64,000 nucleotides of DNA from JADZAI01 sp046348585 (GTDB lineage Bacteria; Pseudomonadota; Alphaproteobacteria; Micropepsales; Micropepsaceae): assembly GCA_046348585.1 (NCBI GenBank), contig JAXMDZ010000001.1, positions 248,001 through 312,000 on the forward strand, given 5' to 3'. Each line of letters starts with the position of its first letter. Positions within the stretch are counted from its first letter, which is position 1. The notes beneath the pieces were generated by a model that was not told the DNA's origin, made no database searches, and saw only the letters and a list, made by a program, of their open reading frames with translations. The translations under genes and the position numbers were made by a program. Positions 1 to 8,654 of this stretch are shown one piece after another.

Positions 1-93
1 GTCCGCACGGCGATCGGCGGGATGATCGCGGGCGAGGCGCTGGACGCCGACGCCGAGCGCGCCGCGCGCGATCGCGGCTGGCGCGGCGAATAA
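1..93 (+). CDS. C-terminal end of an unidentified protein (partial)
   Basis: The first 30 codons form an open frame that ends in TAA at 91-93; the start lies outside the window. The visible tail is Ala/Arg/Asp-rich and ends in RGWRGE. That is too little to assign a family. The frame is supported only by being open to the edge and by lying just upstream of another plus-strand gene. Confidence 0.4.
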   Translation, partial: VRTAIGGMIAGEALDADAERAARDRGWRGE

Positions 94-127
94 TTCTTCC
101 GGGCGCGGGAAGAAACGCCGCGCCCGC

Positions 128-169
128 CCGTTGTCTTGACGGACGCCCCCTCCGGCGCCCTGACAACGG
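128..169 (+). promoter_or_regulatory. Inverted repeat in the 5' leader of the secreted Gly/Ala-rich gene
   Basis: CCGTTGTC at 128-135 is perfectly complementary to GACAACGG at 162-169. The right arm runs into the ribosome-binding sequence GGAG (168-171) ahead of the ATG at 180. A TTGACG hexamer overlaps the left side (135-140). A hairpin here could partly mask the ribosome-binding site; this is inference from the sequence only. Confidence 0.35.
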
Positions 170-179
170 AGACATCACG

Positions 180-821
180 ATGAGCACTCTTTTCAAGACG
201 GCCGGTGCGGCGACTCTACTGGCGGCGGTTCTGGCGGCGGCGCCGACGGCTTCGGCGATCGACCTCGGCGGCGGCCTGACGGGCGGCCTCACCGGCAATG
301 GCAGCATCGGCGGCCTTGGCGGCCTCGGCGGCGTGCCGGGCAGCCTGACCGGCGGGGCCGGCATCGACCGCTTCGCGGGCCTCGCCGACCGCGCCGAGCG
401 CCGCGCCGCCCGCGCCGCCGAACGGCTGCGCGAGGAAGCGGCCAGCGTCCCCGCGGCCCTGCCCTCGCCCGCACTGCCCGATGCGGGCGCGACGGCGGCC
501 GGCGCGATCGGCACCGTGACCTCCGCGGCGAACGCGCCGCTGCCCGGCCTGCCGACGATCCCGGTCCTGCCGGAGGCTTCGGCGGACGCTTCGGGCGATG
601 CTTCGGCGGACGGTTCGGCCGATACCGCCGCCGAACCCGCCGCCCTGCCGGCGCCGGTCGATGTCGCGGCGCTGCCCGCTCTGCCCGCGGCCCCGGTTCC
701 GGCCGCGCCGGCCGCGCCGGCCGGGGCGAAGACCTCGGCCGCCGTGTCGGTCTCCGGCTCGGCCTCGAGCGATGGCGCGGACGCCGGCGGTTCGGCCTCG
801 GCTTCGGCCGCGACGCCGTAA
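180..821 (+). CDS. Secreted Gly/Ala-rich low-complexity protein
   Basis: 213 residues. Residues 1-26 look like a Sec signal peptide: a Lys near the start, an Ala/Leu-rich core and an ASA cleavage site. The mature part has no recognisable domain. It opens with Gly-Leu-Thr repeats (GGGLTGGLTG, GGLGGLGG), then an Arg/Ala helix-like stretch, then Ala/Pro/Ser/Asp repeats such as SADASGDASADG and a Ser/Ala tail. The ATG has GGAG eight bases upstream and a strong terminator follows the stop. Function is unknown; an extracellular or envelope structural protein is possible. A long antisense frame opposite it is a GC-composition artefact. Confidence 0.7.
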   Translation: MSTLFKTAGAATLLAAVLAAAPTASAIDLGGGLTGGLTGNGSIGGLGGLGGVPGSLTGGAGIDRFAGLADRAERRAARAAERLREEAASVPAALPSPALPDAGATAAGAIGTVTSAANAPLPGLPTIPVLPEASADASGDASADGSADTAAEPAALPAPVDVAALPALPAAPVPAAPAAPAGAKTSAAVSVSGSASSDGADAGGSASASAATP

Positions 822-841
822 GACCCGCCTGCCTCACTCTC

Positions 842-875
842 ACGGCGCGCCGCGTCTTGCGGCGCGCCGTTCTTT
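842..875 (+). terminator. Rho-independent terminator after the Gly/Ala-rich gene
   Basis: A perfect 12-bp stem, ACGGCGCGCCGC (842-853) with GCGGCGCGCCGT (859-870), encloses the five-base loop GTCTT and is followed by TCTTT. It lies 20 bases past the stop codon and before the YjgR-type gene. Confidence 0.75.
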
Positions 876-933
876 GCCGCCATTGTCGCCGCCGGGCCCG
901 CGAGGCCGAACACCCTCAAGGCAAGACAGGCGC

Positions 934-2544
934 ATGGACGAGCTTCCCGGCATCTTCATCGGCAAGGGCGAGGCCCCGGTCACCCTGGCGCTGTCGCTCG
1001 CCAACCGGCACGGCCTGATCGCCGGAGCGACCGGCACCGGCAAGACCGTGACGTTGCAGATTCTGGCCGAGGGCCTTTCGGCGGCCGGCGTTCCGGTCTT
1101 CGCCGCCGACGTGAAGGGCGATCTGTCGGGGATCGCGCTCGCCGGAACCGAAAAGCCGTTCCTCGCCGAACGGGCGCAGAAGATCGGCCTCGATCCTTAT
1201 GTGCTGGAGCCGCACCCGGCGATCTTCTGGGACGTCTTCGGCAAGCTCGGCCATCCGATCCGCGCCACGGTGTCGGAGATGGGTCCGCTGCTGCTCGCCC
1301 GGCTGCTCGATCTCAACGACGTGCAGGAAGGGGTGCTCAACATCGCCTTCCGGGTCGCCGACGACGAGGGCCTGCTGCTGCTGGACCTGAAGGATCTGCG
1401 CGCCATCCTCGCCTTCCTCGCCGAGAATGCAGATCAGGTGAAGGCGCGCTACGGCAATGTCTCGTCCAACACGGTGGGGGCGATCCAGCGCGGCCTGCTG
1501 GTGCTGGAGAACCAGGGGGGCGACGCCTTCTTCGGCGAGCCGGCGCTCGACCTGCTCGACTTCATGACGACCGACGCGGCCGGGCGCGGGGCGATCAACG
1601 TGCTGGCCGCCGACGCCTTGATGAGCAATCCGCGCGTCTATGCGACCTTCCTGCTGTGGATGATGTCGGAGCTGTTCGAGCGCCTGCCCGAGGCGGGCGA
1701 TCTCGACAAGCCCAAGCTCGTCTTCTTCTTCGACGAGGCGCATCTTCTGTTCAACGACGCCCCCAAGGCGCTGCTGGAGAAGATCACCCAGGTCGTCCGG
1801 CTGATCCGCTCCAAGGGGGTGGGCATCTATTTCATCACCCAGAACCCGCAGGACGTGCCCGAGATCGTGCTCGCCCAGCTCGGCAACCGCATCCAGCACG
1901 CGCTGCGGGCCTATACGCCCAAGGAGCAGAAGGCGGTGCGGGTCGCCGCCGAGAGCTTCCGCGCCAATCCCGCCTTCAAGACCGAGGACGCGATCACCGA
2001 GATGGGGATCGGCGAGGCGCTGGTCTCGACGCTGCAGAAGGGCGGCGTGCCCTCGATCGTCGAGCGCACGCTGATCCGTCCGCCGGCCGGGCGCATGGGG
2101 CCGCTGAGCGAGGAGGAGCGCAAGGCGATCGTCGAGGCGAGCCCCTTCAAGGGCAAGTACGACGAGGCGCTCGACCGGGAATCGGCGCATGAGGTGCTGA
2201 ACGGAAGGCGCGAGGCCGAACCGCCGCCGCCGGTCCGCAAGGCCGAGACCCGCAGCGGCGGGATCGACTGGGGCGCGCGCCCGGCCGCCCGGCCGGCGCC
2301 GCGCGACGACGGCGCTGGCAGCGTGCCGCGCGCCGGATCGGTGCGCGACCGCCTGCCCGAGGCGCAGCCGAAGAAGGAGGAATCGGGCGGCTGGCTCTCC
2401 GACATTTTCGGCGGCGGCGGCGGGCGGCGGCAGAGCGTCGGCGAGGCGGCGGTCAAGTCCGCGGCCCGCTCGGTCGGCTCCAGCCTCGGGCGCGAGATCA
2501 GCCGCTCGATCCTCGGCGGCATCCTCGGTGGACGGCGGCGCTAG
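934..2544 (+). CDS. HerA/YjgR-type ATPase (DUF853 family)
   Basis: 536 residues from the ATG at 934. The open frame extends further upstream, but that part overlaps the previous gene in a different frame and looks non-coding, whereas MDELPGIFIGKG is a typical family start. Walker A is GATGTGKT at residues 31-38 and Walker B is KLVFFFDEAH at 261-270, matching the DUF853/YjgR branch of HerA-FtsK ATPases (about 500 residues). The C-terminus is a Pro/Arg linker and a Gly-rich tail with a possible amphipathic segment. Biological role of the family is poorly defined; DNA or protein translocation has been suggested. Its stop directly abuts the stop of the convergent TetR gene. Confidence 0.9.
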   Translation: MDELPGIFIGKGEAPVTLALSLANRHGLIAGATGTGKTVTLQILAEGLSAAGVPVFAADVKGDLSGIALAGTEKPFLAERAQKIGLDPYVLEPHPAIFWDVFGKLGHPIRATVSEMGPLLLARLLDLNDVQEGVLNIAFRVADDEGLLLLDLKDLRAILAFLAENADQVKARYGNVSSNTVGAIQRGLLVLENQGGDAFFGEPALDLLDFMTTDAAGRGAINVLAADALMSNPRVYATFLLWMMSELFERLPEAGDLDKPKLVFFFDEAHLLFNDAPKALLEKITQVVRLIRSKGVGIYFITQNPQDVPEIVLAQLGNRIQHALRAYTPKEQKAVRVAAESFRANPAFKTEDAITEMGIGEALVSTLQKGGVPSIVERTLIRPPAGRMGPLSEEERKAIVEASPFKGKYDEALDRESAHEVLNGRREAEPPPPVRKAETRSGGIDWGARPAARPAPRDDGAGSVPRAGSVRDRLPEAQPKKEESGGWLSDIFGGGGGRRQSVGEAAVKSAARSVGSSLGREISRSILGGILGGRRR

Positions 2545-3267
2545 CTAGGCCGCCTCGCGCGGCGCGCAGAGCGCCTGGAATCCGGCAGCGGCGAAGCGCG
2601 CCATGTTGGCGTAGGCGAGGCGCAGATCGCCCGACCGGCAAAGCCCGTTCGACAACCGGTCGAGACGCCCGGTCTCGCCCAGCGTCAGCGTCAGCGCGCC
2701 CGAGAGATTGTGATAGGCCCAGTAGAGGTCCTCGTCGCGCGCGCCCGGCAGGGCTTTCCGGAGCAGATCGATCAGCCGCCGGATGACGGCGTCGAAATAG
2801 CGCGCCATCGTTTCGCCGCCCCACACCGGGTTGGCGTTCGCCTGACTGATCAGCGCGAAATAATGCTTCCAGCCGGGGCCGCCCTTCTCGCCCCATTCGA
2901 CCAGCGGCTGGAGGAAGGCGGCGATCACGCCCTCGGCGGTCAGCGCCCCGCCGGCTTCTCGTTCATAGGCGTCGAGCGAGGCGAAGCGGTCGGCGTTGAG
3001 GATGTCGGCCCGGCGCTTGAATACCGCGTCGAACAGCCCGAGCTTGGTGCCGAAATAATAGTGCAGCAGCGCGGTATCGACGCCCGCCTCGTTGGCGACG
3101 TCGCGGATCGAGACGCCGTGCAGGCCGTGCTTGGAGAACAGATCCTCGGCCACGTCGAGGATCAGTTCGCTGGTCCCCGACGGTCCGTCGCTCTTGGGCG
3201 GGCGGCCGCGCCGCGGCTTGCGGCTTTCGGACCGCGCGGCCCTCTCGTCCGGCTTCTGCGTCGTCAT
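2545..3267 (-). CDS. TetR/AcrR-family transcriptional regulator
   Basis: 240 residues. A basic N-terminal tail (KPRRGRPPK) precedes a TetR helix-turn-helix at about residues 30-76, with the typical string VSIRDVANEAGVD followed by LLHYYFGTK. The rest is a helical ligand-binding domain with no assignable ligand. It is divergent from a TonB-dependent receptor across 186 bases, so it is a candidate regulator of that receptor and of itself. Start ATG at 3267; the stop codon touches the stop of the convergent ATPase gene. Confidence 0.92.
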   Translation of the reverse strand: MTTQKPDERAARSESRKPRRGRPPKSDGPSGTSELILDVAEDLFSKHGLHGVSIRDVANEAGVDTALLHYYFGTKLGLFDAVFKRRADILNADRFASLDAYEREAGGALTAEGVIAAFLQPLVEWGEKGGPGWKHYFALISQANANPVWGGETMARYFDAVIRRLIDLLRKALPGARDEDLYWAYHNLSGALTLTLGETGRLDRLSNGLCRSGDLRLAYANMARFAAAGFQALCAPREAA

Positions 3268-3386
3268 GTCTCCCCCAGATCCAATGGCTCCCTAATAGAG
3301 CGGACACCCGCCGGGCGGGCAAAAAAGTCACACCTCGCGCTTTCCGTCCGGGGTAACCGCCGCGCCCCTTTGACAGAACGGCACGC

Positions 3387-3402
3387 TGTGACAATTCTCA
3401 CA
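3387..3402. promoter_or_regulatory. CRP/FNR-type palindrome TGTGA-N6-TCACA
   Basis: The sequence TGTGACAATTCTCACA is a perfect match to the CRP core TGTGA-N6-TCACA. It lies in the intergenic region between the TetR gene and the TonB receptor. A TTGACA hexamer sits at 3370-3375, which with a 17-base spacer would put a weak -10 inside the palindrome. Alternatively, ATTAAT at 3422-3427 is a -10 placing the palindrome near -40, a class II activator position. The binding protein could also be the adjacent TetR protein. Confidence 0.55.
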
Positions 3403-3453
3403 TTAAATCATCGACCGCTGAATTAATCGCGCTCGTCTGTCCGGGAGAGAACA

Positions 3454-5733
3454 ATGACATCCATGCTGAAAGCCACCCTGCTTGCGTCCGCGGCCCTGTG
3501 GGCCGTGCCTGTCGCCATGGCGCAGGACCCCGCCCCCGCCACGCCCGCCCCCGCCGCCGAGGACGCGACCGGCGAGGAGGAGATCGTCGTCACCGCCCGC
3601 CGGGTCGGCGAAGACCTGCAGAAGGTGCCCGGTTCGGTCTCGGCCTTCTCCGAGAAGACGCTGGAGCGCATCGGCGCGAACGACATCACCGGCATCCAGG
3701 GCTCGGTCCCCAACCTCAACCTCGTCCAGGGCCGCGGCTCGTCGGACTCCACCAACATCTTCATCCGCGGCGTCGGCCAGCCGGACGCGCTGCAGACCTT
3801 CGACCCCGCCGTCGGCCTCTATGTCGACGACGTCTATTTCAGCCGCATCCGCGGCACCCAGCTCGATCTGCTCGACATCGAGCGCATCGAGGTGCTGCGC
3901 GGCCCCCAGGGCACGCTCTACGGCAAGAACACGATCGGCGGCGCGCTGAAGGTCGTCACCCGCCGCCCCGGCGAGGAGCTGCGCGCCTCGGCCTCGGTGA
4001 CCGCCGGTTCCTATGCCCAGCTTGAGGCCAAGGCCTCGGTCAGCGGCCCGATCTCGGAAGGCATCGCCGCCGGGATCTCGCTGCTGCGCGCCCAGCGCGA
4101 CGGCTATGTGAAGGATCCGGTCCTCGACCAGGAATACAACGACAAGGACGTGACCGCCGGCCGCCTGCAGATCGCGCTCGGCACCGAGGAACAGCCGTTC
4201 CGCTTCGACATCAGCGTCGACGTCTCGCACCAGGACGCGGCGCTGACCGTCGGCCAGCCGCTCAACACGCTGACCACCCTGGTCGGCGGGCTGCCGATCA
4301 TCGTGCTGCCGGCCGTCGCGCCGGAATACAATTTCGAGACCCGCGTCACGCCCGGCCTGCCCAACTCGACCAAGCTCCAGCACTGGGGCGCTTCGGTCGC
4401 GGGCACCTACGAGCTGAACGACGCGCTGACGCTGAAGTCGATCAGCGCTTACCGCAACCTGCGCACCCGCGACTATGTCGATATCGACGCCACCCAGTTC
4501 GAGCTCGGCGACGTCTTCGTCGGCGTGAACCAGGAGCAGATGAGCCAGGAGTTCCAGCTCATCTACCAGTCCGGCTCGTGGAACGTCGTCACCGGCCTCT
4601 ACTACCTTGAGGAAAACATCGACTCGCACCAGGAGGCCTATGCCGACGATCTGGTCGGGCCGCTGCTCGGCAACCCGACCTTCCTGCGCACCATCGACGA
4701 CGATCTGCAGACGACCTCGAAGGCGGCCTACCTCAACGCCACCTACGCCATCACCGAGGCGCTGCGCCTGTCGGCCGGCATCCGCTACACCGAGGAAGAG
4801 AAGGTCTATTCGCGCACGACCTCGACCTTCTCGAACCTGGCGCTGCTCACCGCCAATCCGGCCTTCGCCTTCTCGGGCCTGACCGAGACCTGGTCCGACA
4901 CCTCGCCGATGATCTCGCTCGACTATCAGATCAACGACGACGTGATGGTCTATGGCCGCGTCGCCAAGGGCTTCAAGTCGGGCGGCTTCAACGGCCGCGC
5001 CAACAATCCCGGCGAACAGGCGCCCTACGATCCCGAGACCGTCGTCTCCTACGAGGCTGGCGTGAAGGCCGCGTTCTGGGACCGCAAGGTGCGGGCGAAT
5101 TTCGCGGTCTTCTATAACGACTACAAGGACTTCCAGGCCCGCGTCTCGGGCACGGTGCTGGATCCCATCACCAACCTGCCCTCGCCCGAGCTGACGGTCA
5201 TCAACGCCGGCAAGCTGGAGATCAAGGGCGCCGAGCTCGAGATCTTCGCGACCCCGGTCGACGGCCTCCAGCTCGACGCGCAGCTCGGCTGGCTGGACGC
5301 CCAGTACGGCGAGTTCGATGACGTGCGCTTCGTCGCCTTCGGCGGCAGCCGCGCCTTCCAGACCCCGGCCTTCTCGCCCAAATGGACCGCCCGCATCGGC
5401 GCCTCCTACGCCTTCGACCTGGGCGAATCGGGCACGATCACGCTGGGCGCCTCGGCCCGCTACCGCTCGCGCATGGCGCTGGCGGTCGACAACACGCTGA
5501 CCAACTCGGCGACCGAGATCCCCGGCCTCTTCCAGGACGCCTACTGGCTCTACGACGCCCGCATCGTGTGGGAGGACGCCGAGGGCACGTTCTCGGCCGG
5601 GCTCTACGGCAAGAACCTCTCCGACGAGGTCTACAAGACGGACGGCCAGGAGTTCTCCTCGGTCGGCAACATCCGCACCGTCTATTTCGGCGCGCCGCAG
5701 ACCTGGAGCTTCACGGTCACCGCGAAGTACTGA
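3454..5733 (+). CDS. TonB-dependent outer-membrane receptor
   Basis: 759 residues. Signal peptide 1-23 ends in AMA; a TonB-box-like EEIVVTARR lies at 42-50. A plug domain follows (QGSVPNLNL, IFIRGVGQP, IEVLRGPQGTLYG), then a 22-strand-type barrel ending in an aromatic residue (VTAKY). Length and plug motifs match the large TonB receptor family that imports siderophores, vitamins or glycans; the substrate cannot be told. SD GGGAGAG at 3442-3448 supports the start. A CRP-like palindrome and a divergent TetR gene lie upstream; a terminator follows at 5763. Confidence 0.95.
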   Translation: MTSMLKATLLASAALWAVPVAMAQDPAPATPAPAAEDATGEEEIVVTARRVGEDLQKVPGSVSAFSEKTLERIGANDITGIQGSVPNLNLVQGRGSSDSTNIFIRGVGQPDALQTFDPAVGLYVDDVYFSRIRGTQLDLLDIERIEVLRGPQGTLYGKNTIGGALKVVTRRPGEELRASASVTAGSYAQLEAKASVSGPISEGIAAGISLLRAQRDGYVKDPVLDQEYNDKDVTAGRLQIALGTEEQPFRFDISVDVSHQDAALTVGQPLNTLTTLVGGLPIIVLPAVAPEYNFETRVTPGLPNSTKLQHWGASVAGTYELNDALTLKSISAYRNLRTRDYVDIDATQFELGDVFVGVNQEQMSQEFQLIYQSGSWNVVTGLYYLEENIDSHQEAYADDLVGPLLGNPTFLRTIDDDLQTTSKAAYLNATYAITEALRLSAGIRYTEEEKVYSRTTSTFSNLALLTANPAFAFSGLTETWSDTSPMISLDYQINDDVMVYGRVAKGFKSGGFNGRANNPGEQAPYDPETVVSYEAGVKAAFWDRKVRANFAVFYNDYKDFQARVSGTVLDPITNLPSPELTVINAGKLEIKGAELEIFATPVDGLQLDAQLGWLDAQYGEFDDVRFVAFGGSRAFQTPAFSPKWTARIGASYAFDLGESGTITLGASARYRSRMALAVDNTLTNSATEIPGLFQDAYWLYDARIVWEDAEGTFSAGLYGKNLSDEVYKTDGQEFSSVGNIRTVYFGAPQTWSFTVTAKY

Positions 5734-5762
5734 TCGCGCTCCGAAGGACCGCTTTCGACGAG

Positions 5763-5789
5763 AACCCCGGCGGCGACGCCGGGGTTTTT
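5763..5789 (+). terminator. Rho-independent terminator after the TonB receptor
   Basis: AACCCCGGC (5763-5771) pairs with GCCGGGGTT (5778-5786) around the loop GGCGAC, followed by TTT. It lies 30 bases after the receptor stop codon. The same loop sequence appears in the terminator at 19208. Confidence 0.9.
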
Positions 5790-5802
5790 CGTTGGCGCAA
5801 CC

Positions 5803-5820
5803 CCTTGAATCGATTCAAGG
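5803..5820. promoter_or_regulatory. 18-bp perfect palindrome with two GANTC sites
   Basis: CCTTGAATCGATTCAAGG is a perfect palindrome. It contains GAATC and GATTC back to back, both matching the alphaproteobacterial CcrM methylation site GANTC. It lies after the receptor terminator and about 120 bases before the cytochrome c gene. It could be an operator for that gene; no binding protein can be named. Confidence 0.4.
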
Positions 5821-5940
5821 ACTTGGTCGCGCGGTTCTGACTCCGGTAGGCACGCGATTGTCACGGGCGTATGCACGCGCGGGCCATGCGGGATATTCCC
5901 AAGTCGACGCCGCGCGGCGCGCCCATTAGCCTTGCGACTC

Positions 5941-6294
5941 ATGCGCTTCGTCCTCGCCCTCATCGCCCTGCCGCTCGCCGCCTGCGCCTCGACCGAGGCC
6001 GCCCCGGCCACGCCGCCGGCCGCCGCCGCCGACACGCCCGAAGCGCGCGGCCAGGCCTTCGTGGAGGAGAACTGCTCCACCTGCCACGCCACCGGCCGGA
6101 CCGGCGTGAGCCCCTATGCGCCCGCCCCACCCTTCCGCACGCTCGCCGCGAAATACGATGTCGACGGCCTCGCCGAGGCCTTCGCCGAGGGCATCGAGGT
6201 CGGCCATCGCGGCCAGCGCCAGATGCCGGCCTTCGAGCTGACCCCGGCCGAGATCGACGACCTGATCGCCTATCTGAAGGCGGTCGGGACGTAG
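5941..6294 (+). CDS. Lipoprotein cytochrome c (class I, single heme)
   Basis: 117 residues. The N-terminus is a lipoprotein signal with lipobox LAAC (Cys15). The heme motif CSTCH is at residues 45-49, and Met95 in RQMPAF is the likely axial ligand. The final helix DDLIAYLKAVG is typical of class I c-type cytochromes. A TTG three codons upstream is possible but the ATG at 5941 gives a proper signal. The protein would be a membrane-anchored periplasmic electron carrier. It needs the Ccm maturation machinery, part of which is encoded at 43-46 kb. Confidence 0.88.
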   Translation: MRFVLALIALPLAACASTEAAPATPPAAAADTPEARGQAFVEENCSTCHATGRTGVSPYAPAPPFRTLAAKYDVDGLAEAFAEGIEVGHRGQRQMPAFELTPAEIDDLIAYLKAVGT

Positions 6295-6321
6295 GGTCCG
6301 CTCTTTCCCCCCGCGTCAGCG

Positions 6322-6349
6322 TTGCCTGCGAGCCTGTCGCTGCTATAAC
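6322..6349 (+). promoter_or_regulatory. Probable sigma-70 promoter of sucC
   Basis: TTGCCT (6322-6327) and TATAAC (6344-6349) are separated by 16 bases. The predicted start is near 6356, leaving a leader of about 45 bases before the sucC ATG at 6403. This is the natural head of the suc-lpd run. Confidence 0.5.
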
Positions 6350-6402
6350 GCCCGCGCTTTGCTCATTCCTGCGCCGCTCTGGCGCACCCGCGGGGATCGC
6401 CC

Positions 6403-7611
<1,209 letters not shown>

Positions 7612-7614
7612 GAC

Positions 7615-8511
7615 ATGTCCATCCTGATCGACAAGACCACCAAGCTCATCACCCAGGGCTTCACCGGCAAGACCGCGACCTTCCACTCGCTGGGCGCGCT
7701 CGCCTACGGCACCAAGCTGGTGGGCGGCGTCGCGCCGGGCAAAGGCGGCACGCTGCACCCCGATCCGGGCGTCAACCTGCCGGTCTGGGACACCGTCGCC
7801 GAGGCGAAGGCCGCGACCGGCGCGACCGCCAGCGTCGTCTATGTGCCCCCGCCGGGCGCCGCCGACGCGATTCTGGAAGCGATCGACGCCGAGATCCCGC
7901 TCATCGTCTGCATCACCGAAGGCATCCCGGTGCAGGACATGATCAAGGTGAAGCGCGCCCTCTCCGGCTCGAAGTCGCGCCTCATCGGCCCCAACTGCCC
8001 CGGCATCGTCACCGCCGGCGAGTGCAAGATCGGCATCATGCCGGCCAACATCTTCAAGCCGGGCAGCGTCGGCATCGTCTCGCGCTCGGGCACGCTGACC
8101 TATGAGGCGGTGTTCCAGACCACGAACGAGGGCCTCGGCCAGACCACCGCGGTCGGCATCGGCGGCGACCCGGTCAAGGGCACCGAATTCATCGACATGC
8201 TGGAGATGTTCCTCGCCGACGAGAAGACCACCTCGATCGTCATGATCGGCGAGATCGGCGGCTCGGCCGAGGAAGACGCCGCCCAGTTCATCGCCGACGA
8301 GGCGAAGCGCGGCCGCAGGAAGCCGATGGTCGGCTTCATCGCCGGCCGCACGGCCCCTCCGGGCCGCCGCATGGGCCATGCCGGCGCGATCATCTCGGGC
8401 GGCAAGGGCGACGCGGAATCCAAGATCGCGGCGATGGAGGCGGCGGGCATCAAAGTGTCGCCGAGCCCGGCGCGTCTGGGAAAAACCCTGGTCGAAGTGT
8501 TGAAGGGTTGA
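7615..8511 (+). CDS. sucD: Succinate-CoA ligase (ADP-forming) alpha subunit
   Basis: 298 residues. The CoA-binding motif GFTGKTATFHS is at 15-25, and the phosphorylated catalytic histidine is His255 in RRMGHAGAI. PNCPG and VSRSGTLTYE are further family signatures. It is the partner of SucC encoded immediately upstream. A gap of 143 bases to sucA leaves room for a second promoter. Confidence 0.98.
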   Translation: MSILIDKTTKLITQGFTGKTATFHSLGALAYGTKLVGGVAPGKGGTLHPDPGVNLPVWDTVAEAKAATGATASVVYVPPPGAADAILEAIDAEIPLIVCITEGIPVQDMIKVKRALSGSKSRLIGPNCPGIVTAGECKIGIMPANIFKPGSVGIVSRSGTLTYEAVFQTTNEGLGQTTAVGIGGDPVKGTEFIDMLEMFLADEKTTSIVMIGEIGGSAEEDAAQFIADEAKRGRRKPMVGFIAGRTAPPGRRMGHAGAIISGGKGDAESKIAAMEAAGIKVSPSPARLGKTLVEVLKG

Positions 8512-8654
8512 GGCGCACAGGGTAGTTTTCCGGAGCCCGCGCACTATCTGACTCGCGGGGCCGGCCGAGGCGCCCACCGGCGCCTTAAAGCGTCTCGCAG
8601 GCCGGCCCGATCATGGAGCTCCAGGCGTCGGACGCCGGAGCGAAACGAACCCGC

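Noticed and set aside
598..933. Upstream extension of the YjgR-type frame
   Set aside because: Overlaps the secreted protein gene and its terminator; Pro/Arg-rich shadow. ATG 934 is used instead.
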